The notes under the pieces were generated by a model. The model was not told the DNA's origin and made no database searches. It was given only the letters and a program-made list of their open reading frames with translations. Positions 31,236-40,613 of a stretch of 64,000 nt of DNA are shown here, one piece after another. Every line of letters begins with the position of its first letter. The first letter of the stretch is position 1. The position numbers and the translations under genes were made by a program. The stretch lies in NCBI RefSeq assembly GCF_040581415.1, contig NZ_CP114014.1, positions 5,084,001 to 5,148,000 of the forward strand. The letters are read 5' to 3'. This stretch comes from Paraconexibacter sp040581415. Its GTDB lineage: Bacteria > Actinomycetota > Thermoleophilia > Solirubrobacterales > Solirubrobacteraceae.

Positions 31236-32654
31236 TCAGGGGCCGAACTCGCGCTTGGTCTGCGCCACCGCCCCGCCGGACTCGCTGGTGCCACCTCCCC
31301 CGGCCGAGGGCGCGAACTCGCGCTTCGTGATCGTGGTCTGCGCGGGGACGGCCGGCGGGGCCATGAACTCGCGGGCCTGCGGCGCGGCCGCCGCCGGGGC
31401 GGAACGGGGCGCGAACTCACCGGTGGTGGCCGGCTGTCGCGTGCCGAACTCGCCGCCGGCTGCCGCACGGCGACGCGCGGCCGCAGCGGCCTCGCGCTTG
31501 CGGGCCGCCGCCGCCTTGGCCTTTGCGACCTGGGCGCGCCGTGCCCGGGCGGCGTCGGCGGCGACCGCGCGACGCTGCGCCCGTTCCGCGCCACCCATGC
31601 TGCGGAGCGTGGCGGCGTTCAGCGAGACCGGCACCGTCTGAACGACTGGCGCCGGGGACGACACCGGCGCCGTCTTGCGGGTTTCCACGCGGCGTTTGCC
31701 GGCGTCGCTGTCGTCCTGCTTGGCGTGGTGGCCGAACGGGCGCGTCAGCGGCTCGGGCACGCCGTCGACCGCGCAGTAGATCCCGCCACCGCCGGTGCAA
31801 GCCGCGGCCACGATCGCGACCGTCTTCGTCGCCGAGCCGCCGACGGGCGTCGGGTCGCCCACACGGATGATCACGGCGCGCGTCCAGTCGGCCACGGTCT
31901 CGAGCGCGGTGTGCGCCCGCGTGAGCAGCCGGGATGGGTCGCCCTCGGCCACGGTCACCAACGGAATCGGCGAGATCATCGCGAGGCCGTGGCTGGCCGC
32001 GGCGAGGTGGCGGATCGTCTCGCTGCACTCGGTGCAGGTCTCCGCGTGAGCGGTCGCCATGACCGAGCTGTCGAAACCGGAGCCGCCGGCGGCAGCGAGC
32101 AGCGCCGAGGCGTGGTCGGCGCAGGGCCGCGTCCCCGCTCGCTCGGCGACGGCGGCCACGAAGGCGGCGACCGCGGGGCGCTTGCGCCGGTAGAGCGTCG
32201 GACGCGAGATGCCGAGTCGTGCCGCGAGCTGCTTTTGGTCGGTGCGGGCGAGCTCGGCCCGGACGAGCTCGAGCTCCAGCGGCTCGAGGTCCTCGATGAC
32301 CGCGTTCACCGACCGGATCATCACCAGCACGTCGGCCATCTCGGCGCGCTGCTCGAAGCGGTCGGCGACGTCCCCGCCGATCGGCCCGAGCTGGATCAGC
32401 GTCGTCTCCTCGACGGTCGCCTCGCGGTTCGCGCGGTCGTAGTTGCGGATCGCCAGGTTCACCACGCACTTCTTCGCGTAGGTGAACGGGTCGTCGATCG
32501 GGTTGCCGTCGTCGATGCGCTTGGTCACCGCGAGCAGGACGTCGTGGACGACGTCGTCCGCCAGGCCGCGGTCCCGCAGCGTCGCGAACTGCGGGGCGCG
32601 GGCGACCAGCGTCGTGAGCATGGCGTGGAGCTCGAGGACGAACTCCTCCGTCAC
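31236..32654 (-). CDS. Sigma factor with anti-sigma-like zinc site, membrane segment and REFxP tail
   Basis: About 472 aa. Residues 12-80 look like sigma region 2 (LADDVVHDVLLAVTKRIDD; PFTYAKKCVVNLAIRNYDRANRE). Residues 105-165 look like region 4, with helix-turn-helix TDQKQLAARLGISRPTLYRRKR. Then comes a ZAS-like zinc site His203-x3-Cys207-x2-Cys210 (HAETCTEC), the hallmark of anti-sigma factors. A single weak hydrophobic segment at about 275-292 follows, then a basic/Ala-rich stretch (AKAKAAAARKREAAAAARRR) and a tail with five spaced EF motifs (GEFGT, GEFAP, REFMAP, REFAP, REFGP). One protein thus appears to combine regulator, inhibitor and sensor. GTG start 32654 is chosen from the domain boundary and is uncertain. 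Confidence 0.7.
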   Translation of the reverse strand: MTEEFVLELHAMLTTLVARAPQFATLRDRGLADDVVHDVLLAVTKRIDDGNPIDDPFTYAKKCVVNLAIRNYDRANREATVEETTLIQLGPIGGDVADRFEQRAEMADVLVMIRSVNAVIEDLEPLELELVRAELARTDQKQLAARLGISRPTLYRRKRPAVAAFVAAVAERAGTRPCADHASALLAAAGGSGFDSSVMATAHAETCTECSETIRHLAAASHGLAMISPIPLVTVAEGDPSRLLTRAHTALETVADWTRAVIIRVGDPTPVGGSATKTVAIVAAACTGGGGIYCAVDGVPEPLTRPFGHHAKQDDSDAGKRRVETRKTAPVSSPAPVVQTVPVSLNAATLRSMGGAERAQRRAVAADAARARRAQVAKAKAAAARKREAAAAARRRAAAGGEFGTRQPATTGEFAPRSAPAAAAPQAREFMAPPAVPAQTTITKREFAPSAGGGGTSESGGAVAQTKREFGP

Positions 32655-32724
32655 TTCTGTGGTCGGCCCCGCGGGCCGCTCGCCGGCGTACGTCGCCGTC
32701 CCCGGGCGTGGTCCACGACGCGCC

Positions 32725-32754
32725 GAGGCGACCGCGTGGGGACGCGGTCGCCTC
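32725..32754 (-). terminator. Terminator of the 756-aa secreted protein gene
   Basis: GAGGCGACCGCGT, loop GGGG, ACGCGGTCGCCTC: a perfect 13-bp stem 28 bp past the stop at 32783. Confidence 0.85.
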
Positions 32755-32782
32755 GACTGCTCCTGGTCTCGCCAGGACGGCA

Positions 32783-35053
32783 CTACGGCCGGACCCGCAC
32801 GTCGAGATGCCGGCTGAAGCCCGACGCGTACGTGGTCCGGTTGCGCGGCAGCACGAGGACGCGGAAGCGATAGGTCGTCGGCCGTGTCGTCTTCGTGAAC
32901 CGGTGGACGGCACTGAACCGGCCACCCCGTGCCCGGGAGGTGGCGGGCTTCGCAAACGTGTACCACGACCGCCCGAGCCGGACCTGGATGCGGACGGTGA
33001 CGCCGCTCGTAGGGATCGTCCCGAGCACGCGGCCGGTGAACCGCAGCCGCCCGCCGTTGCGCAGCCGCCGCGCGGAGACCTGGAACGTCGCGTCCTGCCG
33101 GACCCGGAGCGCAAGCACGTTGCTGCCCCGGTTGGCGTTACTGCCGCCGTGCGGGAAGTAGACGACCCGGATGTCCCGGTTGCGTCCGCCGGCGGCGATC
33201 GGAAGCGTGAAGCCACCGTCCGCCCCCGTGACCGCCGAGCGGTCGAGCTTCCATGCCGAGCTCGACGCGCCGAGCGGGCGCTGGACCAGGTAGACGCGCG
33301 CCGTCCCGATCCCGCGACCGGCCGGTGTCTGCAGCGTGCCCCGGAGTCGCAGCTTCTGGGAGTACGCGGCGACCGCGCGGGTGCTTGAGCGTGCCGTGGT
33401 GCCCGTGCCGATGACGAACTTGACGGCGAGCAGCGCGTCGTCGCTGACCGGGACGCCGTTTCCGATGGCGGCCGAGATGGGGTTCCGGAGGGACCCGATG
33501 CTGTTGAGGTCCGTCGGGACGAGCGCCCCGGCACCGTTGCCGGATCCGCCGCTGCCGCCGTTCGCGCCGCCCGCCCCGTTACCACCGGCCCCGCCGCTGC
33601 CACTACCCCCGCCGGCGCCGTCGCCGCCGGTCCCTGCGGTGGTGCCGCCGGTTGTCGTCGAGGTCGTCGTGGTTGTCGTCGTGGGTGTGGTCGGCGTCGT
33701 GGGGGTGGTCGGGGTTGTCGGCGTGGTGGGTGTCGTCGGGGTGGTCGGCGTCGTGGGAGTCGTCGGTGTCGTCGGGTCAGTCGGAGTCGTCGGCGTCGTG
33801 GGGTCCGTCGGCGTGGTCGGCGTGCGCGGACCGACGGTCGCGCCGTCGGCGAACGGACCGGCCGTGAAGCTCGAGTCGCGGATCGTAGTGCCGCCACCAT
33901 CCACGGCCGTGAACCGACAGATCAGTTTTTTGCCCTGGTCGGCCGCCGTAATGAGGTACGTCGCCGCGGTCGCGCCGCTGATGACCTCCTGCCCGGAGCC
34001 GTCCGCGTTCGCGCGGACCCAGGCGAAGCTCGTGGAGGCCGGGCTCCCGGCCACCGTCGCGGCGCAGGTGAGCGTCTCGCCCTCGCGGGCCGTGCCGGTG
34101 ACATTGACGGCGGAGACGTCGGGGCCGGTGTTGTCGACCTTGATCGTCCAGGACTGCTCGACCTTGTTCGAGTCGGTGGCGTCCCGAACTTCCAGACGAA
34201 CCTGGTGGTTTCCGTCCGGGAGCGTCGCGGTGTCGAGCGTGATGGTCCCTGTCGCGCCGGTGAGCTTGCAGGGGACCGCGTCGTAGAACGGCGCGGCGCA
34301 GGTTCCGCTGTTGGCGTCGACCACGCCCTCCTTCACGAGGGTGCCCGCGACGTAGAGGTAGTGCTTGTAGACGCCGCCCCCGCCATCTGCAGCGGTGTAC
34401 GTGAGCGACCGCTCAGGGGCCAGAGTGTCGGTGCTCGTAAGGCTGCCGGTGGGTTGAGCGGTGAAGGTCGGCGGGACGCTGTCGTCGAGGGTGGTTGTGA
34501 CCTCTCGCAGGCGGTACGTCGTGTCGCCTCCGGCGGGACACACGTCCGCGGTGTCGCAGTACGCGCCGAACCGAATGAGATTGACCCCACCGAAGGTGAG
34601 CGAGATTGGCTCCTCAGCGCGCACCCGGCAACCACCCGACGCCTGGCAGATGTCGCGGGGGTTGCTGTCGGCCATCAACTGCGCGGCAGCGTTGCCGAAA
34701 TAGAAGGGGCCGGCCTCCGCCGCGCGCCTAGCGCTGAGCCTCGTGATGGTGGTGTCGTTCGGGGCCTTGAACTCGAAGACCGCGTAGTCACCGCGCAGAT
34801 GTTGTCCGTCACCGAGCGTGCCGCCGAAGGTGGCTCCGGAAGCGCAGTTGATCGCGGTTCTGGCCCCGTCCCCGAAGTAGTCAGATTTCCAGTTGTTGAT
34901 CGATGGTCGCGCCGTGTCCCAGCACGCCCGCACCCCGTATGGCGCGGCCTCCGCAGGCGCCACCGCGACCTGCGGCAGCACGATCGCCGCCACCAGGACC
35001 AACCCCACCCGTGCGCCCGAGCCCCAGCGCGCCGTCCGCTCCTTGCGAGTCAC
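32783..35053 (-). CDS. Large secreted surface protein with TTP-rich stalk
   Basis: 756 aa. Signal peptide ends near residue 36 (PAEA, then APYG). Residues 40-190 form a cysteine-containing N-domain (CWDTARPSINNWKSDYFGDG). Ig-like segments follow at about 190-310 and 312-405 (GPDVSAVNVTGTAREGETLTC). A TTP/TDPTTPT stalk of about 60 residues and a Gly/Ser-rich run (GGSGSGGAGGNG) precede two C-terminal beta domains (LRLRGTLQTPAGRGIGTARVYL; LRFTGRVLGTIPTSGVTVRIQ). There is no sorting signal, so attachment may be non-covalent. The start is GTG 35053, after a GGGGGATGGAG purine run. The 241-bp divergent gap to the glycosyltransferase holds no gene. Function unknown. Confidence 0.8.
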   Translation of the reverse strand: MTRKERTARWGSGARVGLVLVAAIVLPQVAVAPAEAAPYGVRACWDTARPSINNWKSDYFGDGARTAINCASGATFGGTLGDGQHLRGDYAVFEFKAPNDTTITRLSARRAAEAGPFYFGNAAAQLMADSNPRDICQASGGCRVRAEEPISLTFGGVNLIRFGAYCDTADVCPAGGDTTYRLREVTTTLDDSVPPTFTAQPTGSLTSTDTLAPERSLTYTAADGGGGVYKHYLYVAGTLVKEGVVDANSGTCAAPFYDAVPCKLTGATGTITLDTATLPDGNHQVRLEVRDATDSNKVEQSWTIKVDNTGPDVSAVNVTGTAREGETLTCAATVAGSPASTSFAWVRANADGSGQEVISGATAATYLITAADQGKKLICRFTAVDGGGTTIRDSSFTAGPFADGATVGPRTPTTPTDPTTPTTPTDPTTPTTPTTPTTPTTPTTPTTPTTPTTPTTPTTTTTTTSTTTGGTTAGTGGDGAGGGSGSGGAGGNGAGGANGGSGGSGNGAGALVPTDLNSIGSLRNPISAAIGNGVPVSDDALLAVKFVIGTGTTARSSTRAVAAYSQKLRLRGTLQTPAGRGIGTARVYLVQRPLGASSSAWKLDRSAVTGADGGFTLPIAAGGRNRDIRVVYFPHGGSNANRGSNVLALRVRQDATFQVSARRLRNGGRLRFTGRVLGTIPTSGVTVRIQVRLGRSWYTFAKPATSRARGGRFSAVHRFTKTTRPTTYRFRVLVLPRNRTTYASGFSRHLDVRVRP

Positions 35054-35280
35054 CGCTCCATCCCCCTTGCCGTGTGTGAACGTTCTTCCGTTCCATCCGC
35101 CAGCAGGAAATGTGTGTCAGCCGGTCCTTCCCCACCCATCCCGGCCCCGCAGCCCCCGCCGCCATGCCCGTCGCCCAGCGCCTGTCCGATGACAAACCTA
35201 GACTCGCCGGCCCTTTCCGCGCAAGTCCCCGACGAGACCTGACGCGAACCCGCGCGCCGGCCTGCGCAAGCCCCCTGGAC

Positions 35281-35286
35281 TACCCT
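35281..35286 (+). promoter_or_regulatory. -10 of the GT2-GT4 gene (near-leaderless)
   Basis: TACCCT, 8 nt before the ATG at 35295, set inside a GGACT/AGTCC inverted repeat. Confidence 0.4.
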
Positions 35287-35294
35287 TCAGTCCA

Positions 35295-37727
35295 ATGGCG
35301 CTCACGGTTCTCAGCGGCGGACAACGGCTCGACGGGCCGGACGGCTCGGTCGCCGTCGTCATCCCGCTGTACAACCAGCACGAGCTGTTCACGCAGTGCC
35401 TCACGAGCGTGCTCGCGCACACGCCGGCCGACGTCGCGATCCTCGTCGCCGACGACGCCTCCCCGGACACCGCGAGCCAGACCTGGGTCCAGGAGCTCGC
35501 CGACGGCGGACACCTGCATCACGACGTCTACTGGCTGCGCGCGGAGACGAACTCGGGCTTCGTCGGCAACTGCAACAGCGCCTTCGCCGCCACCGGCCGG
35601 GCCGACGTCATCCTCCTCAACAGCGACTGCGTTGTCGCCGCGGGCTGGGTCGAGGGACTGCGCGGCGCCCTCGCCAGCGACGGCTCGCTCGCGACCGCGA
35701 CGGCCCTCACCAACCACGGGTCGATCGTCTCCGTCCCCGTCCGCAACACCCCCGTGGCCGCGCTGCCGCAGCACATCCCGTTCGACAAGGCCGCCCGCGA
35801 GGTCATGGACCAGTCGCGCCGGCTGTACCCGCGCCTGCCCACCGCGATCGGGCACTGCGTCCTGGTGCGGCGATCGGCGCTCGATCTCGTCGGCCCGTTC
35901 GACGAGGCGTTCGCCCCCGGCTATGGCGAGGAGGTCGACTTCAGCCAGCGCTGCATCGCCGCCGGCCTGCAGCACGTACTGGCGGACGACGTCCTCGTCC
36001 TGCACCAGGGCGGCGGGACGTTCGGCGCGGGCGGCGCATCGAAGGAGCGCACGGCCACGCAGATCGCGCACGAGAAGCTCATCAACATCCGCTACCCGGC
36101 CTACCGGGACGCCGTCCGCGAGGCCGAGTCCGGTGTCGCCAACCCGCTCGCCCGCTCGCTGGCGATCGCGAGCGCGGCGATCCTCGGGCCGCGCGTCACC
36201 GTCGACGTCCGCTGCCTCGGGCCGTACCTCACCGGGACGCAGGTCCACGCGCTGGAGCTCGTCCACGCCCTCTGGCGGACGCAGGGCATCCAGCTGCGGC
36301 TGTTCCTCCCGGACGAGGTCGGCGCCTACGCGCAGCCGGTCATCGACTCGATGGTCGGCATCGAGACGCTGCGCGAGAGCGACGTCGGCGACGGGACGCG
36401 CAAGGACCCGATCGTCCACCGCCCGTTCCAGCTGAGCTCGTTGCGAGACCTGAGCCTGCTGGACTCGCTCGGCGAGCGGCTCGTCGTCACCCATCAGGAC
36501 CTGATCGCCTACCGCAACCCGCAGTACTTCGACAGCCCCGCGCACTGGGAGCACTACCGCGCGCTGACGGCCGAGGCGCTTGCGACCGCGACGATGACGC
36601 TGTTCTTCAGCCAGCACGCGGCGGACGACGCCGAGGCGGAGAACCTCGTCCCGGCGAACCGCATCCGCGTCGCGCACCTGGGCGTCGACCATCAGCTCGA
36701 CGGGCTGCAGATCGCCCCGCGCACGCCGCCGTTCGCCGATCGCCTGGCCGATGCCCCGTTCCTGCTCTGCGTGGGGACGAGCTTCAAGCACAAGAACCGC
36801 GTGTTCGCGATCAAGCTGCTCGAGGCGCTGCGCGAGAAGCACGGCTGGAACGGGCGCCTGGTCTTCTGCGGCGCGCACGTGGTCCGCGGATCCTCCGCTG
36901 GCCTGGAGGCGGAGTACCTGGCCTCGCGCCCGGAGCTCAACGACGCTGTGCTGGACGTGTCCGCGGTCGACGAGAGCGAGAAGCGCTGGCTCTTCGCCAA
37001 CACCGCGGCCGTGGTCTACCCGACGACCTACGAAGGCTTCGGCCTGGTCCCCTTCGAGGCCGCCGCGTCCGGCGTCCCGTGCATCTTCGCCCACGTGTCG
37101 TCGCTCATGGAGCTCCTGCCGGCCGAGCTTGCGACGATCACGCCGTGGGACCCGTCGCAGACCGCCGCGCGCGTCCTGCCGCTGCTGGCCGAGGGCCACG
37201 CCCGCGCACAGCACGTCGAAGCGCTGCGCGGGACGGCCGCCGGGCTCACATGGGACCAGACGGCGGCAAAGACGCTCGCCGCCTACCGCGACGCGCTGGC
37301 CTTCCCGGACCGCGACCTCGCCCGCGTGCACCGTCAGCGGATCCCGGACGCGCGGTACTGGGGTCTGCGGCACGCGATCGGAGGGACGGGGATGTCCCTT
37401 GTCGGTCCGCCCGATCCTCTGCTGCCCGAGGCGACGCAGCGCGCGCTCGCGGCGCTGGCGAAGCGGCCGAAGACCCGCGGGCTGCTGCTCAAGCTCCTCG
37501 GCCTGCTGGCGGGGGCAGGCGGTAAGACGAACGGCTCGAGCGCGACGCCGGCCGCAGGGATCCCGGCCGGGTCACCCAGCGTCGGAACGCCGAACGGCGC
37601 GACCACCCAGGTCGCGCCGCCTCCGGAAGCCCCGGACCTCGACCCAGCCCCGGCCGATCCGGATGGGATCGAGGGGCTGGACGAGGTTGCTGCCGACCCG
37701 CGGGAGTTCCGCAAGCTCACCCGTTAG
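35295..37727 (+). CDS. Two-domain glycosyltransferase (GT2 + GT4)
   Basis: 810 aa with two catalytic domains. Residues about 15-275 are a GT2 domain of rhamnosyl/galactosyl type: VAVVIPLYNQHELF, VADDASPDTAS, the DxD-like LLNSDCVV, and EEVDFSQRC. Residues about 290-690 are a GT-B (GT4) domain: FLLCVGTSFKHKNRVFAIKLLEAL, RLVFCGAH, VYPTTYEGFGLVPFEAAASGVPCIF, the E-x7-E-type donor site. The last 110 residues are low-complexity and acidic. There are no membrane helices, so it works on the cytoplasmic face, probably adding two sugars to a lipid-linked glycan or a surface protein. Its stop overlaps the stop of the convergent Asp-box protein by 4 bp. Confidence 0.9.
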   Translation: MALTVLSGGQRLDGPDGSVAVVIPLYNQHELFTQCLTSVLAHTPADVAILVADDASPDTASQTWVQELADGGHLHHDVYWLRAETNSGFVGNCNSAFAATGRADVILLNSDCVVAAGWVEGLRGALASDGSLATATALTNHGSIVSVPVRNTPVAALPQHIPFDKAAREVMDQSRRLYPRLPTAIGHCVLVRRSALDLVGPFDEAFAPGYGEEVDFSQRCIAAGLQHVLADDVLVLHQGGGTFGAGGASKERTATQIAHEKLINIRYPAYRDAVREAESGVANPLARSLAIASAAILGPRVTVDVRCLGPYLTGTQVHALELVHALWRTQGIQLRLFLPDEVGAYAQPVIDSMVGIETLRESDVGDGTRKDPIVHRPFQLSSLRDLSLLDSLGERLVVTHQDLIAYRNPQYFDSPAHWEHYRALTAEALATATMTLFFSQHAADDAEAENLVPANRIRVAHLGVDHQLDGLQIAPRTPPFADRLADAPFLLCVGTSFKHKNRVFAIKLLEALREKHGWNGRLVFCGAHVVRGSSAGLEAEYLASRPELNDAVLDVSAVDESEKRWLFANTAAVVYPTTYEGFGLVPFEAAASGVPCIFAHVSSLMELLPAELATITPWDPSQTAARVLPLLAEGHARAQHVEALRGTAAGLTWDQTAAKTLAAYRDALAFPDRDLARVHRQRIPDARYWGLRHAIGGTGMSLVGPPDPLLPEATQRALAALAKRPKTRGLLLKLLGLLAGAGGKTNGSSATPAAGIPAGSPSVGTPNGATTQVAPPPEAPDLDPAPADPDGIEGLDEVAADPREFRKLTR

Positions 37728-39382
37728 ACGACCGGCTTGCTGTAGTTGCTGTAGGCGACGTCGTCACCGAGGTTGTTGGAGGCCGTGACCTTCAGGCGGA
37801 TCATCGCACCCTTGGCGTTCGTCGTCGGCGTGTAGGTCGACGATGTGGCGCCTGAGATGTTGAAGCACGAGATCTGCGCGAGAAGGCCGATCTTGGTGCA
37901 GACCTGCCACTGGTACGCGAAGCTGACGCCCTGGCCAGAGACGCCGCCCGGTAGGGAGAACAGCGCCTGACCCACCGTCGCGTACGTCGGGATCGTCGGC
38001 TTGCTGAAGAACACCGGGGCACCGGGGACCGGGACCTTGATGCGGGCGGAGTCGGCCTCGAGCGGCTCTGGCGTCATGTTCGTGCCCTTGACCCAGGCGT
38101 GCAGCGTATGGCCGGTGTCGGCGGCGGTGACCGTCGTGGTGTTGCCGGTCTTCTGCGTCTCGCACTCCTCAGGCTTGTCCTTCTTGCAGCGCTTCCAGCT
38201 GGCGACCGTGAGGATCGGCGACGTGCCCTTGAAGTGCGCCTTCGGGTTGACCGTCAGGACGTCCCCGACCTGGGCAGTGCCGCCGGGGCCGGTCGGGCCG
38301 GTCACCTTCGGCGTGTCGATCAGCGCGACCGGCTCGAGCGTCAGCGTCGCCAGGCCGGCGTTCGTCCCCGCGTAGACGTGGAGCGGGTCCGCCGCGGACA
38401 TGCCGAGCGCGCGCACGACGTCGTTGGGCAGGCCCGTCTTGGTGAGCTGGTACCAGGCGAGGCCGAGGTTCGGCGAGACCCACACGCCCTTTTCCGTGCC
38501 GGCGAACATGGCCCGCGGAAGCGCCGGGTGGACCATGAAGCTGCGCACGTGGTAGTCCCCGATCTCGGTGTCGCCGTAGCCGTTGGCCCGGTGGAACGTG
38601 AGGCCTCCGTCGCCCGAGCGGTAGATGCCGTCGCTGGAGCTCGCGGCCCAGACCCGGCTTGGGTTGGTCGGCTCGACGTAGACCTTCAGGATCTGCACCT
38701 TGGTGCCGTTGCCGTCGACGACGCCCTGCGGTGAGAACGACCAGGTCGCGCCGCCGTCGGTGGACCGGGCCAGGCCGCCATCGGTGCCGGCGAAGAGGAC
38801 GCTGGCGCCGGGGGCGCCGTGGACGGAGAAGACGGTGTTGCTCTTGAGGCCGGCCGAGTAGTCCTTGAAGACACCGTTGACACCGACGCGCACGCCCTTG
38901 CCGACGATGCCGACCACGGTCCGCGTGCCGTCGACCCAGATGGAGTCGATGTTCGCCGCGCCGAGCTCGCCCTTGCTGGCCTCGGGTGACTGGAAGAGCC
39001 AGTCCGACCCGGCCTGCGACAGCTTCCAGAGGCCGCCCTTGCCGCCGCGGGCCGCCAGCAGGCTGGTGCCGGAGTGCGCGACGTCGTTGACCGAGGTCGT
39101 GGCCGAGACGTCGGCATCGGCACGGGACTTGAAAGTGGTCGCGCCACCCGAAGCACCCGTCAGGACGCCGTAGCCGTCGGTCGCGACGGCGACGTCCGAC
39201 GCCGCGGCGTCGATCGCGTTGATCTTCGCCTCCTGCATGCCGGCCGGGGCCTGCCAGGCCGTCCACGTCGAGTTCCCGGCGTGCGCCGGGGCAGCGCCGA
39301 GCGAGGCGCAGGCCATAGCGGCGGCAGCCACGGCGAGGATGCCGCTGCGGTTCGGTGTGGTCGCGGTCCAGAAGGAGTTCAT
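37724..39382 (-). CDS. Secreted Asp-box (BNR/Ycf48-like) beta-propeller protein
   Basis: 552 aa. Signal peptide to about residue 36 (GAAPAHA, then GNSTW). Residues 40-365 form a beta-propeller built from Asp-box repeats: LFAGTDGGLARSTDGGATWSF, VWAASSSDGIYRSGDGGLTFHRA (in part), MFAGTEKGVWVSPNLGLAWYQL (in part). Two C-terminal modules follow (about 370-465 and 468-552), the last an Ig-like domain (FAYQWQVCTKIG; YTPTTNAKGAMIRLKVTASN). Such propellers bind or cleave glycans or act as scaffolds; no sialidase catalytic Arg triad or FRIP motif is evident. A -10 element 7 nt upstream suggests a leaderless mRNA. ATG 39382 was chosen because it opens the signal peptide. Confidence 0.85.
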   Translation of the reverse strand: MNSFWTATTPNRSGILAVAAAAMACASLGAAPAHAGNSTWTAWQAPAGMQEAKINAIDAAASDVAVATDGYGVLTGASGGATTFKSRADADVSATTSVNDVAHSGTSLLAARGGKGGLWKLSQAGSDWLFQSPEASKGELGAANIDSIWVDGTRTVVGIVGKGVRVGVNGVFKDYSAGLKSNTVFSVHGAPGASVLFAGTDGGLARSTDGGATWSFSPQGVVDGNGTKVQILKVYVEPTNPSRVWAASSSDGIYRSGDGGLTFHRANGYGDTEIGDYHVRSFMVHPALPRAMFAGTEKGVWVSPNLGLAWYQLTKTGLPNDVVRALGMSAADPLHVYAGTNAGLATLTLEPVALIDTPKVTGPTGPGGTAQVGDVLTVNPKAHFKGTSPILTVASWKRCKKDKPEECETQKTGNTTTVTAADTGHTLHAWVKGTNMTPEPLEADSARIKVPVPGAPVFFSKPTIPTYATVGQALFSLPGGVSGQGVSFAYQWQVCTKIGLLAQISCFNISGATSSTYTPTTNAKGAMIRLKVTASNNLGDDVAYSNYSKPVV

Positions 39383-39389
39383 GGACAGC

Positions 39390-39395
39390 AACCTA
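39390..39395 (-). promoter_or_regulatory. -10 of the Asp-box protein gene (leaderless)
   Basis: TAGGTT on the minus strand, 7 nt before the ATG at 39382. Confidence 0.45.
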
Positions 39396-39553
39396 CGTTT
39401 GGCCCTGGGCTCGATCCGTGCGCTGGCGCACGTTGGAATGGTGCGCTGCAGCACAGATCCCCGAGTCGCTCGACGCCGACGTCCACGCTGCGCTCCCGGC
39501 GATCGGAGGGGAGCCTCCAACAGACCGCAGATCCCTGTCTGACACGCCCTCGG

Positions 39554-39559
39554 TACCTT
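39554..39559 (+). promoter_or_regulatory. -10 of the flippase-like gene (leaderless)
   Basis: TACCTT followed by six bases and the ATG at 39566. Confidence 0.45.
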
Positions 39560-39565
39560 TTGACG

Positions 39566-40609
39566 ATGCCGACCGAGACCGAGCCGCTCGCGCAGCCACC
39601 GGTCGACGAGTCGTCCGACCCAGACGGTCGCGTCGGCGGCGACTCGCGACTGCGCACCGCCGCGGGGATCGTGGTCTCGGTCGTCGCTGTCGGCGGGGTG
39701 GTCTGGTGGGCGTCGCGCCAGCCCGCCCCGAAGTTCCCGTCCAGCGCGAGCAACCTCGCGCTCATCGCTGCAGCAGTCAGCGTGTACGCGGTGGCCACGC
39801 TCGTCCGCGGCTGGCGCTGGGACCAGGTGCTGCGCGCGATGCGGGTCAAGCACGACAGCGGCGACTCGTACGCGCTCACGACGGTCGGCTACATGGGCAA
39901 CACCGTCCTCCCGGCCCGGGGCGGTGAGGTGCTGCGGATCTTCCTGATGGCCGAACGCTCGCACGCGCGCCGCACCGAGATCCTCGGATCGATCGTGACG
40001 GAGCGCCTCCTCGACGTCGGCGCGCTCGTCGTCATCTTCTCTGCCGTCACGCTGATCGGCGTCGACGGCGCGCCCGGCGGTGCGCTCGCGGGCGCAGGTG
40101 CGGCAGCCGGCGTCATCGCGGCCATCGGCGGCGCGTACGGCTACCTGTACGCGCGCCGCGCGGGCAAGCTCGAGGCGTTCGCCGAGAAGGTGCGGCCGGT
40201 AGCGCGTGCCTCTCGGATACTGCTGACCCCGGTGGGCGTCAAGCTCGGGGTCGCGACGCTTGCGGTGTGGGTCGCCGAGGGCGCGATCCTCTGGCTCGTC
40301 ATGCAGTCCCTCGACGTCCCGATCGCCCTGCCGGAGGGCCAGGCCGTCGTCGTGCTCGCGAGCCTCAGCGCGCTGATCCCGGCCGGCCCCGGCTACGTCG
40401 GGACCTACGACGCGGCAGCTCTCTTCGCTCTGCACCGGATCGGCGTCCAAGGCGGCCAGGCGGTGAGCGCCGTCGTGCTGTTCCGGTTCGTGGTGTTCGT
40501 CCCGCTGACCGCTGTCGGGCTCCTGGTGATGATCACGCGCTACGGCGGTCTGCGCGCCGCGCTCCGGCGCGAGCACCAAGCCGATCGCCCGCTCGAACAA
40601 GGAGCCTGA
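39566..40609 (+). CDS. UPF0104/LPG-synthase-TM family membrane protein (flippase-like)
   Basis: 347 aa with a hydrophilic N-terminus and about eight membrane helices of the lysylphosphatidylglycerol-synthase TM domain family. Recognisable segments are LVRGWRWDQVLRAM, the GNTVLPARGGEVLRIFLMAER loop with its conserved Arg and Gly, SIVTERLLDVGALVV and SLSALIPAGPGYVGTYDAAALFAL. Stand-alone members are proposed to flip lipids or lipid-linked sugars. The neighbours (GT-C membrane enzyme, glycosyltransferases, epimerases) fit a lipid-linked glycan pathway. The gene is 4 bp from the next one and they form one operon. Confidence 0.88.
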   Translation: MPTETEPLAQPPVDESSDPDGRVGGDSRLRTAAGIVVSVVAVGGVVWWASRQPAPKFPSSASNLALIAAAVSVYAVATLVRGWRWDQVLRAMRVKHDSGDSYALTTVGYMGNTVLPARGGEVLRIFLMAERSHARRTEILGSIVTERLLDVGALVVIFSAVTLIGVDGAPGGALAGAGAAAGVIAAIGGAYGYLYARRAGKLEAFAEKVRPVARASRILLTPVGVKLGVATLAVWVAEGAILWLVMQSLDVPIALPEGQAVVVLASLSALIPAGPGYVGTYDAAALFALHRIGVQGGQAVSAVVLFRFVVFVPLTAVGLLVMITRYGGLRAALRREHQADRPLEQGA

Positions 40610-40613
40610 CCAC

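Noticed and set aside
33650..33830. Short tandem DNA repeats in the TTP-coding region as a possible CRISPR or phase-variable tract
   Set aside because: They encode an in-frame Thr/Pro stalk with many synonymous changes; no spacer structure, and unit changes would keep frame.
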